51,227 nucleotides of DNA, taken from positions 1 through 51,227 of the forward strand of contig NZ_LPNO01000004.1 in NCBI RefSeq assembly GCF_001952855.1. Direction: 5' to 3'. The position numbers and the translations under genes were made by a program. The stretch's first letter is position 1, and every line of letters starts with the position of its first letter. Below the pieces are notes generated by a model. It did no database searches. It was not told the DNA's origin and saw nothing but the letters and a program-made list of their open reading frames with translations. This stretch comes from Pseudomonas sp. ATCC PTA-122608. Lineage in GTDB: Bacteria; Pseudomonadota; Gammaproteobacteria; Pseudomonadales; Pseudomonadaceae. This document shows positions 1-8,295 of this stretch, piece after piece.

Positions 1-19
1 GATCTGCTTTTGATCTTGA

Positions 20-262
20 TCTTAGGCGCCCCGTTAAACCACGCTGGCCGAACGCAGGCTTTGGAGCGTGGGTAACCCGGCAGGACGCCGGGTTAGCCGC
101 GCTGGGCCAAGGATGGCCCATCGCGGCGGCCCACGGTCCAAAGCCGGAGTGAGGGCACACCGAGCCCAAGCGAGGTGCCGAGTGGTGGGGCAAGAGCGTT
201 TTGCTTACTTTTGCGCTGTTCAAAAGTGAGCCGCTGTAAGAGCGGAACCCATATCAGCCATA
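20..262. repeat. Hairpin-rich intergenic repeat, no gene
   Basis: The first 305 bases hold no credible gene. They contain a chain of perfect stem-loops: CCACGCT (39-45) pairs with AGCGTGG (65-71); TAACCCGGC (73-81) with GCCGGGTTA (87-95), loop AGGAC; TGGGCCA (103-109) with TGGCCCA (114-120), loop AGGA. The stretch ending in 'gagccgctgtaagagcggaa' looks like a repeat I remember from many fluorescent Pseudomonas genomes, often carrying a spurious short reading frame on the minus strand. Its repeat status is from memory; the hairpins are seen directly. The left boundary may lie outside the window. Confidence 0.5.
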
Positions 263-305
263 ACCGAAGAAACGGATATGCCCCCCGTCCCAACCACCAA
301 CACCA

Positions 306-746
306 TCACCCCAATTTCACGTTCATGATAATCCGCGCGGTAAACACCAATTTCCCCTCCGCATCCAGCATCTCCACCGGCACTACCTTGTCACCCGCCG
401 TTTGCCAGTCAATCCCCTCACCACTGGCCGTCGCCGTCACGCTGCTTTTAGCCTTGGCCAAGTACTCCACCGTCATCCCCTTGGGAATCCACCGCGCACC
501 CGGCGGCACGGATACGTCGGTCATCGTCCCCGCCGCCAGTTCCGCAGCGTTGCACATGGCAATCGCATGCACTGTTCCCAGGTGATTAGTGATTGCCTTG
601 CTGAACGGCACCTCCACCGAGGCAAACCCCGGACGCAACTGGGTCATCAACGGATTGATCGTGCTGAAGTAGGGCGCCATCTGGCACGCCAGTTTGCTGA
701 ACGCTTCGGGACCGACACTATTGAACATGCTAAGAGCCTGACTCAT
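306..746 (-). CDS. Hotdog-fold protein (DUF4442-like, thioesterase-related)
   Basis: A 146-residue protein with the length and pattern of DUF4442 / PaaI-like hotdog proteins: an N-terminal helix, then a segment around residues 55-75 (NHLGTVHAIAMCNAAELAAG) where such proteins form the hotdog helix, and a C-terminal strand ending in ARIIMNVKLG. Family members are presumed acyl-CoA or acyl-carrier thioesterases, but no catalytic residue can be assigned with certainty. It is cytoplasmic, with no signal peptide. It is divergent from a TetR regulator, and its start lies about 30 bp from a large palindrome, so it is probably the regulator's direct target. The true substrate is unknown. Confidence 0.75.
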   Translation of the reverse strand: MSQALSMFNSVGPEAFSKLACQMAPYFSTINPLMTQLRPGFASVEVPFSKAITNHLGTVHAIAMCNAAELAAGTMTDVSVPPGARWIPKGMTVEYLAKAKSSVTATASGEGIDWQTAGDKVVPVEMLDAEGKLVFTARIIMNVKLG

Positions 747-774
747 GGTGCTGCCTCATTCTGGTAAGGTTACG

Positions 775-821
775 GAATACTGTTCCGATACAGAATAATG
801 TTCTGTAACGGAACAGTATTC
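775..821. promoter_or_regulatory. 47-bp palindromic TetR-type operator region
   Basis: The two halves are symmetric about base 798 with only two mismatched pairs (788/808 and 796/800). Outer arms GAATACTGTTCCG (775-787) and CGGAACAGTATTC (809-821) are perfect, as are inner arms TACAGAA (789-795) and TTCTGTA (801-807). The region can also be read as three copies of GAAYANTRTTC at 775, 793 and 811, spaced exactly 18 bp. It lies between the divergent hotdog gene and the TetR gene, where an autoregulating TetR repressor would bind. Binding is inferred. Confidence 0.7.
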
Positions 822-888
822 TGCCCATGGGAAATCTGTCAAGCTGCCCAGGCTTATCCTTTCTTCAACGATTGAGTTCGTGTTCAGC

Positions 889-1506
889 ATGCAAACCCCG
901 GATCTGCTCCAGCGTTGCTTCCCTGGCCGAAGGGCCGAATTGAAGCGCGATATCTTCAAGTCAGCCCTCGACCTGTTCAACGAACAGGGCCTTGAAGCCA
1001 CCACCATCGAGATGATCCGCGCACGCTGCGACACCAGCGTCGGCGCGATCTATCACCACTTCGGCAACAAGGAAGGCTTGGTCGCCGCGCTGTTTTTTAC
1101 CGCGCTGGAAGATCAAGCCGAATTGCGTGGGCGCTATCTTGAATCGGCCGAAACGGCAAAGGAGGGCGTGTATGCGCTGGTCCACAGCTATGTCGATTGG
1201 GTAGACAGCGAACCGCAATGGGCGCGTTTCCAGTACCACGCGCATTTCGCCGTGACCAAGGGGCCATTCGCCGCCGAGCTGGAAAGCCGCAACCAGGCGC
1301 GCAATGCATTGCTGAAGGAGTGGATGGTGCTACCTGGGCGTGCTGATCAACTCAACCAGGTACCGGCCGAGCTGTTGCCGGCATTGATCATCGGCCAGGC
1401 CGATACCTACTGCCGCGCCTGGCTGGCCGGGCGGGCGACCAGCAGCCCGCGGCTCTATCGCGAGACCCTGGCCGAGGCCGCGTGGCGTTCGGTGGGCGGC
1501 GCTTAG
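889..1506 (+). CDS. TetR/AcrR family transcriptional regulator
   Basis: A 205-residue TetR-family repressor. The N-terminal helix-turn-helix is clear: an ALDLFNEQGLEATTIEMI helix followed by GAIYHHFGNKEGLVAALF, the signature recognition helix. The remaining roughly 140 residues form the variable ligand-binding domain, and nothing in them identifies the ligand. I chose the ATG at 889; an in-frame GTG at 880 is also possible and neither has a strong ribosome-binding site. The gene is divergent from the hotdog-fold gene with a 47-bp palindrome between them, so it most likely represses both. It converges on the Rrf2 gene downstream. Confidence 0.88.
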   Translation: MQTPDLLQRCFPGRRAELKRDIFKSALDLFNEQGLEATTIEMIRARCDTSVGAIYHHFGNKEGLVAALFFTALEDQAELRGRYLESAETAKEGVYALVHSYVDWVDSEPQWARFQYHAHFAVTKGPFAAELESRNQARNALLKEWMVLPGRADQLNQVPAELLPALIIGQADTYCRAWLAGRATSSPRLYRETLAEAAWRSVGGA

Positions 1507-1519
1507 GGCGCCGAAGGCA

Positions 1520-1969
1520 TTACGCGCAAGGCGCCGGCGTCAGCGCTACCTGGTAGCGCTCGTCAAAATCATCCGCCAACTGCGCCAGCGTCACTTCTCC
1601 CAAGCGCTGCAGCAGCAACGCCTGGGCGTCATCAAACGCCTGGTTCAGCGCCGCGTTGACGGCCTGTTCTACCAGGCACTGCGGGTGATCAGTGGACAAG
1701 CCGACGGCAAAGATCGACGACGTGCCGAGGGCGTTGTGGATGTCCAGCAACGTGATCTCACTCAAGGGTTTGCCCAGGCTCCAGCCGCCCTGATGGCCTT
1801 TTTCCGAACGCACATAACCCTTCTCCTTGAGCAGGCCGAGGGTGCGGCGCACCACCACCGCGTTGGTGCCGAGCATCTGCGCGATGGTCTCCGAGGTGGC
1901 GCGTTCCTCGTGGCGGCCCATGTGGATCAGCACGTGGAGCATGCGCGAAAGTCGGGTGTCGTTTCTCAT
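1520..1969 (-). CDS. Rrf2 family transcriptional regulator
   Basis: A 149-residue Rrf2-type winged-helix regulator. The N-terminal half carries the family pattern: LSRMLHVLIHMG, ATSETIAQMLGTNAVVVRRTLGLLKEKGYVRSEKGHQGGWSL. The three closely spaced cysteines of Fe-S Rrf2 proteins (IscR, NsrR) are absent; only one cysteine (HPQC) sits in the middle and one near the C terminus. It therefore resembles the YwnA-like, non-cluster branch. I chose the ATG at 1969, preceded by GAGG at about 7 bp; the upstream TTG is weaker. It is divergent from the flavoprotein at 2114 with a palindrome between them, so it is probably that gene's repressor. Confidence 0.85.
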   Translation of the reverse strand: MRNDTRLSRMLHVLIHMGRHEERATSETIAQMLGTNAVVVRRTLGLLKEKGYVRSEKGHQGGWSLGKPLSEITLLDIHNALGTSSIFAVGLSTDHPQCLVEQAVNAALNQAFDDAQALLLQRLGEVTLAQLADDFDERYQVALTPAPCA

Positions 1970-2000
1970 CTGCAAGCCTCTGGATTTCCTGCCCGAAAGT

Positions 2001-2015
2001 ATCGTTCGTAACGAT
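2001..2015. promoter_or_regulatory. Palindrome between Rrf2 and flavoprotein genes
   Basis: ATCGTTCGTAACGAT has perfect 6-bp arms (ATCGTT / AACGAT) around CGT. It lies 31 bp upstream of the Rrf2 start and just upstream of a plausible promoter for the rightward gene: TTGACG at 2032-2037 and TATGGT near 2056. It is a good candidate Rrf2 operator; binding is inferred from position and symmetry. Confidence 0.55.
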
Positions 2016-2113
2016 TAGAGTTGCGAGACTCTTGACGAAGTATTTTTATGTAACTTATGGTGTGTCGTGAGTGCCCGGCAATCGATGCAAGGGCCACCAG
2101 AGAGGTCATCTTC

Positions 2114-3001
2114 ATGGTTTACGACGTGATTATCGTGGGCGGCAGCTACGCCGGAATGTCTGCCGGCCTGCAACTGGCGCGGGCTCGGCGCAAGGTGCTG
2201 GTGATTGATGCCGGGCAGCGGCGCAATCGGTTTGCGGCCACCTCCCATGGTTTCCTCGGCCAGGATGGCCAGCCGCCTGAGACGATCGCTGCCGAAGGCC
2301 GAGGGCAGTTGATGGAGTATTCGACGGTGACCTGGGTGCAGGACACGGCCGTTGAAGCGATTCAAAACCAGGACGGTTTCATGGTGCAAACCCGCTGCAA
2401 CGGTGGGTTCAACGCTAAGCGCCTGATTCTCGCCACCGGCGTGGTGGATGAGTTGCCCGAGGTCGAGGGGCTGAAAGAGCGCTGGGGCAAGCAGGTGTTC
2501 CATTGCCCGTATTGCCACGGCTATGAGTTGAATCAAGGCCGCATCGGCGTGCTGGCGACGTCACCGCTGGCGATGCATCACGCCATGATGCTGCCGGACT
2601 GGGGCACCACCACGCTATTTACCAACGCCGTGTTTGTGCCGGATGCCGAACAGCAGGCGCAACTGGATCGGCGCGGGGTCAGCGTCGAAAGCCGGGCGGT
2701 GCGGCGGATTGTCGGTGAGCGGGCGGATGTGGAGTTGGCAGACGGCCGGGTGATCGCCCTGGACGGTATGTTCACCATGTCCCGAACGCGCATGGCCAGC
2801 CCGCTGGCCGAGCAGTTGGGGTGTGAGTTTGTCGAAGGACCGACCGGACCTTATCTGCTGACCAACGAGACGCGCCAGACCACGGTGCCCGGCGTGTTTG
2901 CCTGTGGTGACGCCAACCTGGCCGGCGGTTCGGTAGCGCTGGCAGTAGGCGAGGGCGTGCGCGCCGGGGTGGGCGCGCACTTTTCGATGATCTTCAACTG
3001 A
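2114..3001 (+). CDS. Thioredoxin-reductase-like FAD-dependent oxidoreductase
   Basis: A 295-residue flavoprotein of the thioredoxin reductase fold. The FAD-binding Rossmann motif is at residues 5-15 (VIIVGGSYAGM). The redox pair Cys131-Pro-Tyr-Cys134 sits in FHCPYCHGYE, and a C-terminal FAD motif reads TTVPGVFACGDANLAGGS. The second dinucleotide motif is unusual: GVLATSPLAMHHA replaces the expected glycine-rich NADPH-binding sequence, so NADPH may not be the electron donor. The ATG at 2114 follows AGAGG and fits the family's N terminus; an ATG at 2057 would overlap the predicted promoter. The divergent Rrf2 gene suggests induction by redox or electrophile stress. It is not a standard TrxB. 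Confidence 0.85.
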   Translation: MVYDVIIVGGSYAGMSAGLQLARARRKVLVIDAGQRRNRFAATSHGFLGQDGQPPETIAAEGRGQLMEYSTVTWVQDTAVEAIQNQDGFMVQTRCNGGFNAKRLILATGVVDELPEVEGLKERWGKQVFHCPYCHGYELNQGRIGVLATSPLAMHHAMMLPDWGTTTLFTNAVFVPDAEQQAQLDRRGVSVESRAVRRIVGERADVELADGRVIALDGMFTMSRTRMASPLAEQLGCEFVEGPTGPYLLTNETRQTTVPGVFACGDANLAGGSVALAVGEGVRAGVGAHFSMIFN

Positions 3002-3003
3002 GG

Positions 3004-4353
3004 TCAGCGCACCAGGCACGGCCGCTTGTTATCGAACGTCCAGCCCTGAATCATGAACTGCATCGCCACGCTGTCATTACGCGCACCCAAACCCATGCCT
3101 TTGTACAGTTCGTGGGCGTGGGCCACGGCGTCCATGTCGATGTCTATGCCCAGGCCCGGTTTGGCCGGGACCTTGATATGCCCGTCGACGATCTTCAATG
3201 GAGCCTTGGTCAACCGCTGGCCGTCCTGCCAGATCCAGTGGGTGTCGATGGCAGTGATTTCCCCCGGCGCGGCGGCGGCCACCTGGGTGAACATCGCCAG
3301 GGAAATATCGAAGTGGTTGTTGGAATGCGAGCCCCAGGTCAGGCCCCATTCGTGGCACATCTGCGCCACGCGCACGGAGCCTTGCATGGTCCAGAAGTGT
3401 GGATCGGCCAGCGGAATGTCCACGGACTGCAACTGGATCGCGTGCCCCATTTCCCGCCAGTCGGTGGCGATCATGTTGGTGGCGGTCGGCAGCCCGGTGG
3501 CACGGCGGAATTCGGCCATGACTTCACGCCCGGAGTAACCGTTTTCCGCACCACAAGGGTCTTCGGCGTAGGCCAGCACATGGTGCTGGTCGCGGCACAG
3601 CGCAATGGCCTCTTTCAGCGACCAGGCGCCGTTGGGGTCCAGGGTGATGCGCGCATCGGGGAAGCGTTCGGCCAGCGCCGTGACCGCTTCGATTTCTTCG
3701 GCGCCGCGCAGTACGCCGCCCTTGAGTTTGAAGTCATTGAAACCGTATTGCGCCTTGGCCGCCTCAGCCAGGCGCACGATGGCTTCGGGGGTCATGGCCT
3801 GTTCGTGCCGCAGGCGGAACCAGTCCTCGGCATTGTCTTCACTGCGATAGGCCAGGTCGGTTTGCTGGCGATCACCGATGTAGAACAGGTAGCCGAGCAT
3901 CTTCACCGCATCGCGCTGCTGGCCTTCACCCAAGAGTGCAGCGACCGGGACTTCGAGGAATTGGCCGAGCAAATCCAGGAGCGCGGCTTCCATCGCCGTG
4001 ACGGCATGGATGGTGACGCGCAGGTCAAACGTCTGCAAACCCCGGCCCGCCGAATCCCGCGCGGCGAAGGTCTGGCGCATGGCATTGAGGATGCTCTGGT
4101 ACTGGCCGATGGGCTTGCCGATCACCAGGCTGCGGGCGTCTTCGAGGGTTTCGCGGATGCGTTCTCCACCCGGTACTTCACCGACGCCGGTACGGCCGGC
4201 GCTGTCGGTAAGGATCACGATATTGCGCGTGAAAAACGGCCCGTGGGCGCCGCTGAGGTTGAGCAGCATGCTGTCGTGGCCGGCCACCGGGATGACTTGC
4301 AGGCCGGTAACGACCGGGGCGCCGTTGGCGTGGTGCTGGTGTTCTGTGTTCAT
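3004..4353 (-). CDS. gudD: Glucarate dehydratase
   Basis: A 449-residue enolase-superfamily enzyme of normal length for GudD, which dehydrates D-glucarate to 5-keto-4-deoxy-D-glucarate. The superfamily landmarks are all visible: a KxK-type motif in FNDFKLKGG, metal ligands in [11 protein letters not shown] and AYAEDPCG, the ATNMIATDW segment, and a catalytic histidine in [14 protein letters not shown]. An AAGGA ribosome-binding site precedes the ATG. It lies 10 bp downstream of the MFS transporter gene, so the two are probably cotranscribed. Its stop is two bases from the stop of the converging flavoprotein gene. The call is firm. Confidence 0.95.
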   Translation of the reverse strand: MNTEHQHHANGAPVVTGLQVIPVAGHDSMLLNLSGAHGPFFTRNIVILTDSAGRTGVGEVPGGERIRETLEDARSLVIGKPIGQYQSILNAMRQTFAARDSAGRGLQTFDLRVTIHAVTAMEAALLDLLGQFLEVPVAALLGEGQQRDAVKMLGYLFYIGDRQQTDLAYRSEDNAEDWFRLRHEQAMTPEAIVRLAEAAKAQYGFNDFKLKGGVLRGAEEIEAVTALAERFPDARITLDPNGAWSLKEAIALCRDQHHVLAYAEDPCGAENGYSGREVMAEFRRATGLPTATNMIATDWREMGHAIQLQSVDIPLADPHFWTMQGSVRVAQMCHEWGLTWGSHSNNHFDISLAMFTQVAAAAPGEITAIDTHWIWQDGQRLTKAPLKIVDGHIKVPAKPGLGIDIDMDAVAHAHELYKGMGLGARNDSVAMQFMIQGWTFDNKRPCLVR

Positions 4354-4363
4354 CGTGTAGTCC

Positions 4364-5713
4364 TTATTTGCTCAAGACGGGGGCGGGTTGCAGCACGCTG
4401 CTGGTGGTCGGTGCAGGCAGTGTCCTGGCAAAAAACACCAGGATCGCCGCAAGGATCGAAGTGCCCGCCAGGCCATACAAACCGCCCTGGATCGAACCGG
4501 TGGTCTGTTCCAGGAAACCAAAGGTGGTGGGTGCGACAAACCCGCCGAGGTTGCCGATGGAGTTGATCAACGCAATCACTGCCGCCGCGATCCGCGCATC
4601 CAGGTAACCCTGGGGAATTGGCCAGAACAGCGAGGACGCCGACTTGAAGCCAATCGCCGCAAAGCAGATCGCGATAAAGGCAAAGATCGGCCCGCCGGTG
4701 GTGGACAGGAACATCCCGACGGCAGCGATCAACAGTGCCGCCGCGACCCACGCTTGCTGGAACTTGAACTTGCCCGCCAAGGCAGCGAAGGCATACATCG
4801 CGATGATGGAAATCAACCACGGGATCGAGTTGTAGAAGCCCACCTGAATGTCGCTCAGGTCGCCCATCTTTTTGATGATGCTCGGCAGCCAGAAAGTGGC
4901 GGCGTAGATGGTGAGCTGGATGCAGAAGTACAGGGCACAGAACAGCATGATCTGGCGGTCCTTGAGCAGCTTGCCCAGGGTCGGCTTGACCGTGGTGGCG
5001 GCGTCACGCTCGCGCTGTTCGCGGTCGATCTCGCCCACCAGCGCATCCTTTTCTTCAAGGCTGAGCCATTTGGCGTCGTGGGGCTTGGAGTCGAGCCAGA
5101 ACCACACGAAAAAGCACAGCAGCACCGAGGCCATGCCTTCGATGATGTACATCCACTGCCAGCCGTGCAGGCCAAGGCCGGTGATTTGCAACAGCACGCC
5201 GGACAAGGGGCCGGAGATCAGCGAGGCGAGGGCCGAGCCGCTGAGGAAAATCGCAATCGCCTTGCCGCGTTCGACACCAGGCAACCAGCGGGTGAAGTAG
5301 TAGATCACCCCAGGGAAGAAACCGGCTTCGGCCACGCCCAGCAGGAAGCGCAGGATGTAGAAGTGGGTTTCGTTCTGGATGAAGGCCATCAACGTCGCGG
5401 TGATGCCCCAGGTGAACATGATGCGGGTCAGCCAGATGCGCGCGCCGACTTTTTGCAGGAGCATGTTGGACGGCACTTCGAACAGCGCGTAGCCGATAAA
5501 AAACAACCCGGCGCCGAAGCCGTAGGCGGCCGCACCGATGCCCAGGTCGTGTTCCATATGGGTACGCACAAAGCCGATGTTGACGCGGTCGATGTAGTTG
5601 ACGATGAACATGATCACGAAGAGCGGGAGCACGTGGCTCTTCACTTTCTTGATCGCGCGGGCCAGGACCGGGTCGGTGGCAGGCGCAGCTGTCGCAGGGC
5701 TGGAAGAGGTCAC
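4364..5713 (-). CDS. gudP: D-glucarate/galactarate MFS transporter
   Basis: An MFS permease of the anion:cation symporter (phthalate/GudP) family. From the GTG at 5713 it is 449 residues, the usual GudP length. That GTG is preceded by GGGAG at about 8 bp; an upstream ATG at 5794 would add 27 residues of non-family sequence. It shows the expected start ([22 protein letters not shown]), the first-half MFS loop motif, roughly twelve hydrophobic helices and a central loop rich in charged residues ([12 protein letters not shown]). It sits directly upstream of gudD. Together they import and dehydrate glucarate under probable control of the divergent GntR gene. Confidence 0.9.
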   Translation of the reverse strand: MTSSSPATAAPATDPVLARAIKKVKSHVLPLFVIMFIVNYIDRVNIGFVRTHMEHDLGIGAAAYGFGAGLFFIGYALFEVPSNMLLQKVGARIWLTRIMFTWGITATLMAFIQNETHFYILRFLLGVAEAGFFPGVIYYFTRWLPGVERGKAIAIFLSGSALASLISGPLSGVLLQITGLGLHGWQWMYIIEGMASVLLCFFVWFWLDSKPHDAKWLSLEEKDALVGEIDREQRERDAATTVKPTLGKLLKDRQIMLFCALYFCIQLTIYAATFWLPSIIKKMGDLSDIQVGFYNSIPWLISIIAMYAFAALAGKFKFQQAWVAAALLIAAVGMFLSTTGGPIFAFIAICFAAIGFKSASSLFWPIPQGYLDARIAAAVIALINSIGNLGGFVAPTTFGFLEQTTGSIQGGLYGLAGTSILAAILVFFARTLPAPTTSSVLQPAPVLSK

Positions 5714-5768
5714 GAGGTAAAACTCCCACTGATTATTGTTGTGCGGGGAACTGCTTGGGTTACCAGAG

Positions 5769-5779
5769 ATGTCTGACAA
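5769..5779. promoter_or_regulatory. Candidate GntR/FCD operator upstream of gudP
   Basis: ATGTCTGACAA fits most of the TNGTNNNACNA consensus of FCD-type GntR regulators; only the first base differs. It lies 56 bp upstream of the gudP start. A related half-site TCATACAA follows at 5791-5798 and recurs in the site next to the regulator gene. Inferred from sequence only. Confidence 0.4.
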
Positions 5780-5824
5780 CTTAAAAGACATCATACAACT
5801 GCAATTTCAGAGATGGCAACACTT

Positions 5825-5924
5825 TGTAGGAGCGAGCTTGCTCGCGAAAATCCTCAACGATTACGCGGTAATGTTGAAGGTTTGCGGTGTGGCTGGCTTT
5901 TTTGCGAGCAAGCTCGCTCCTACA
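5825..5924. repeat. REPIN (TGTAGGAGCGAGC class)
   Basis: Two inverted REP sequences: TGTAGGAGCGAGCTTGCTCG at the left, with its reverse complement ending at 5924. Each is itself an imperfect hairpin, and a variable spacer of about 50 bp separates them. It sits between the two putative operators of the divergent gudP and GntR genes. Confidence 0.85.
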
Positions 5925-5936
5925 GGTATTTGTTTG

Positions 5937-5947
5937 TTGTCATACAA
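5937..5947. promoter_or_regulatory. Candidate GntR/FCD operator upstream of the regulator
   Basis: TTGTCATACAA matches the FCD-family consensus TNGTNNNACNA at every fixed position, with TTGT and ACAA arms around CAT. It lies 54 bp upstream of the GntR start, as expected for autoregulation. Confidence 0.55.
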
Positions 5948-6001
5948 GTTAGGGCTTATAAGAATGCTAGTATTGCCAGGCGCCCCTGAACGGAATTCCT
6001 G

Positions 6002-6712
6002 ATGCAAAACCCCACCTCGGCACTTAATCGCAAGCGCTCCCCGGGCCTTGCCCACGATATCGTCACCGCATTGACCCAGCAGATTCTCCTGGGCCAGATG
6101 GCGCCGGGTGAGAAGCTGCCGTCCGAGTCCGCTATCGTGGGTGAGTACGGTGTCAGCCGCACGGTGGTACGCGAAGCACTCTCCAAATTGCAGGCCGCCG
6201 GGCTGGTGGAAACCCGCCACGGTGTCGGCACCTTTGTGCTGGAGCGCGACGAACGCCAAGGCCTGCACCTGACCCACGACACCGCGGCCAGCGTGCGCGG
6301 CATTCTTGAGCTGCGCATGGGCCTGGAAACCCAGGCAGCGGCGTTGGCAGCCCTTCGCCGTACCGACGAACAACTGCAGCAGATGCGCCAGGCACTGGAT
6401 AATTACCAGGACTCACTGGCCAATAACGACAGCGCCGTTGAACCCGACGTGCGCTTCCATCGCCTGATCGCCCAGGCCACCGGCAACACCTATTTCACCG
6501 ACGTGATTTATCACCTGGGCAACTCGGTAATCCCGCGCACCCGAATCAACGCCGAAGAGCGCGGCGACGCGGACCTGATGGAGTTGGGGCGGCTGGCGAA
6601 CCTTGAGCACGAGGCGATCCTGAAAGCCATTCGCCGCCAGGACCCGGATGCCGCCAGAGCCGCCATGCTGCTGCACTTGAGCAACAGCATGGAGCGGATG
6701 ACAGGGGAGTAG
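6002..6712 (+). CDS. GntR/FadR family (FCD) transcriptional regulator
   Basis: A 236-residue regulator with an N-terminal GntR winged helix (ILLGQMAPGEKLPSESAIVGEYGVSRTVVREALSKLQAAGLVETRHGVGTFV pattern, residues about 20-80) and a C-terminal FCD ligand-binding domain. FCD features include the metal or ligand histidines in DVRFHRLIAQATGN and NLEHEAILKAI. Such regulators usually bind sugar acids or other carboxylates. It is divergent from gudP-gudD, with matching operator-like sequences in front of both sides, so a glucarate-responsive repressor is the likely role. The ligand itself is inferred from context. Confidence 0.88.
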   Translation: MQNPTSALNRKRSPGLAHDIVTALTQQILLGQMAPGEKLPSESAIVGEYGVSRTVVREALSKLQAAGLVETRHGVGTFVLERDERQGLHLTHDTAASVRGILELRMGLETQAAALAALRRTDEQLQQMRQALDNYQDSLANNDSAVEPDVRFHRLIAQATGNTYFTDVIYHLGNSVIPRTRINAEERGDADLMELGRLANLEHEAILKAIRRQDPDAARAAMLLHLSNSMERMTGE

Positions 6713-6797
6713 GCTCGCCAGGGGCATTTTCTTCAATACCGCGATCCGTCTTCCCCTTAAGGTTCAGCTCATACCTGCATAACAACAAGGAACTGCA

Positions 6798-7385
6798 ATG
6801 AGCTTGATCATTTCCATGGCCGCCTTCGCCCTGGCCACTTCCATCACGCCGGGACCGGTGAATGTCGTGGCCATCAGCTCAGGGGCGCGCTTTGGGTTTG
6901 CCGCCAGCCAAAAACACGTGGCCGGGGCGGCGCTGGGATTCACCTTGCTGTTGGTATTGATTGGCCTGGGGCTGCACGAGGTTCTGGTGCGCTGGCCGCT
7001 GCTGACCCAGTTGATTCAATGGGGCGGGGTGGCTTTCCTGTTGTACATGGCCTGGAAGCTGGCGGTGGACGATGGGCGACTGGACGCTGAAGGCACGGCC
7101 ACGGCGCCCTCGATGCTCTACGGCGCGATCATGCAGTGGCTCAACCCCAAGGCCTGGTTGGCGTGCGTGGCAGGCATGGGGCTGTTTGTCGCCGATGGCG
7201 ATGCACAGCAAGTCTGGCTGTTTGCGGCGATCTACCTGGTGATTTGCTACCTGTCGGTGGCGTGCTGGGCCTACGCCGGGACCTTCCTGCGACGCTACCT
7301 GAGTAACCCCCAGGGCATGCGCCTGTTCAATCGATCGATGGCGGCGTTGCTGGTGGCCAGCGTGGGGTATTTGCTGCTGGCGTAA
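6798..7385 (+). CDS. LysE family amino-acid exporter
   Basis: A 195-residue inner-membrane protein with about six hydrophobic helices, the size and layout of LysE/RhtB exporters. The family start is recognisable: an N-terminal helix followed by the ITPGPVNVVAISSGARFG loop. WLNPKAWLACVAGMG corresponds to the conserved NPK motif of the fourth segment. Family members export amino acids or small related compounds, but the substrate cannot be read from sequence. It converges tail-to-tail, with a single-base gap, on an AraC regulator; they are not cotranscribed. Confidence 0.88.
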   Translation: MSLIISMAAFALATSITPGPVNVVAISSGARFGFAASQKHVAGAALGFTLLLVLIGLGLHEVLVRWPLLTQLIQWGGVAFLLYMAWKLAVDDGRLDAEGTATAPSMLYGAIMQWLNPKAWLACVAGMGLFVADGDAQQVWLFAAIYLVICYLSVACWAYAGTFLRRYLSNPQGMRLFNRSMAALLVASVGYLLLA

Positions 7386-7386
7386 G

Positions 7387-8220
7387 TCAGCCGCGGTATT
7401 GCCCGGGCGTGGCCGCCAGATGTTGTTTGAAGGTGCGTTGGAAATGCGCCTGATCGGCGAAACCGGCGGCCAGTGCCACGTTGGCAATCAGCTCGCCATT
7501 GCGCAGTTGTGCGCGCGCAAACTGGATGCGGCGGTTGACCAGGAACGCATGGGGCGTCATGCCGTAATACTGCTTGAACGCGCGGATCAGGTACGACGGC
7601 GACAGCTCGGCGACCTGGCAGATAGCCTCCAGTTTCAGGGCCTCGGTGCAGTGCTCACGAATGTACTCGGCCGCCCGTTCCAGCTTTTGATTCACCTCAC
7701 GCAACGGTGTCGTCGACGGGTTGAGCCGTTGCTGGACCTCGGTAAAGAAACTCACCGCGGCGCTCTGCTTGTGCAGGTGTTCCGCTTGCTCGTCCACCAA
7801 TACCTCATACAGCTCGATCAAACCGCTATACAGCACGACGTCGCGAGTATGAGTGGCAGTGAACGGGCGAAAACCCAGCTCGGTACTGAAGCCCAACTGG
7901 TGCTGCAGGTCCGTCAGCCAGGCCGTGTCGATGTACAGCATGTGATACGACCAGGGCTGGTCGTAGAGAGGATTGCAGGCGTGGACATCGCCAGGGTTCA
8001 TCAGCACCACGGTGCCGGCGCTGATCTGGAAGGTGGACACACCATGGAGGTACAGGCTCTTGCCAGCGGTGATTGCGCCGATGGAAAAATGCTCATGGGA
8101 ATGCCGGGTATAGCAGACCTTGCGCCCGTCAGAGATGGTCCGCGCCTCGATAAAGGGCAGGGTTTCGTCGCGCCAGAAGCGCGGTGCCCGTGACAGTTGA
8201 TCAGTGGCGTTCAGCGACAT
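7387..8220 (-). CDS. AraC family transcriptional regulator
   Basis: A 277-residue AraC-type activator. The N-terminal half is cupin-like (SHEHFSIGAITAGKSLYLHG, then a VVLMNPGDVHACNP strand), the ligand-sensing part of this family. The C-terminal roughly 100 residues hold two helix-turn-helix units: LEAICQVAELSPSYLIRAFK and ELIANVALAAGFADQAHFQRTFK, ending in AATPGQYRG. AraC/LysE pairs are common in Pseudomonas, so control of the convergent exporter is plausible but unproven. The gene lies upstream of the siderophore-receptor stop in the opposite sense of relevance: both run leftward with a 75-bp gap. Confidence 0.87.
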   Translation of the reverse strand: MSLNATDQLSRAPRFWRDETLPFIEARTISDGRKVCYTRHSHEHFSIGAITAGKSLYLHGVSTFQISAGTVVLMNPGDVHACNPLYDQPWSYHMLYIDTAWLTDLQHQLGFSTELGFRPFTATHTRDVVLYSGLIELYEVLVDEQAEHLHKQSAAVSFFTEVQQRLNPSTTPLREVNQKLERAAEYIREHCTEALKLEAICQVAELSPSYLIRAFKQYYGMTPHAFLVNRRIQFARAQLRNGELIANVALAAGFADQAHFQRTFKQHLAATPGQYRG

Positions 8221-8295
8221 GTCTGCAGCTCCATCTCGAACAAGATCGAGCGCAGATCATTACACAGGCATCGACTGAGCCGCCACGATCGCAGG

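Noticed and set aside
93..293. A 66-codon minus-strand frame in the first 300 bases
   Set aside because: It lies in the structured repeat; such frames recur wherever the repeat occurs and have no support as genes.
3112..5776. Long plus-strand frames opposite gudD and gudP
   Set aside because: Antisense frames; the minus-strand genes are unmistakable GudD and GudP.
5736..6002. An 88-codon frame between gudP and the GntR gene
   Set aside because: Most of it is REPIN sequence translated (VGASLLAK and FASKLAPT at the two ends), so it is not a gene.
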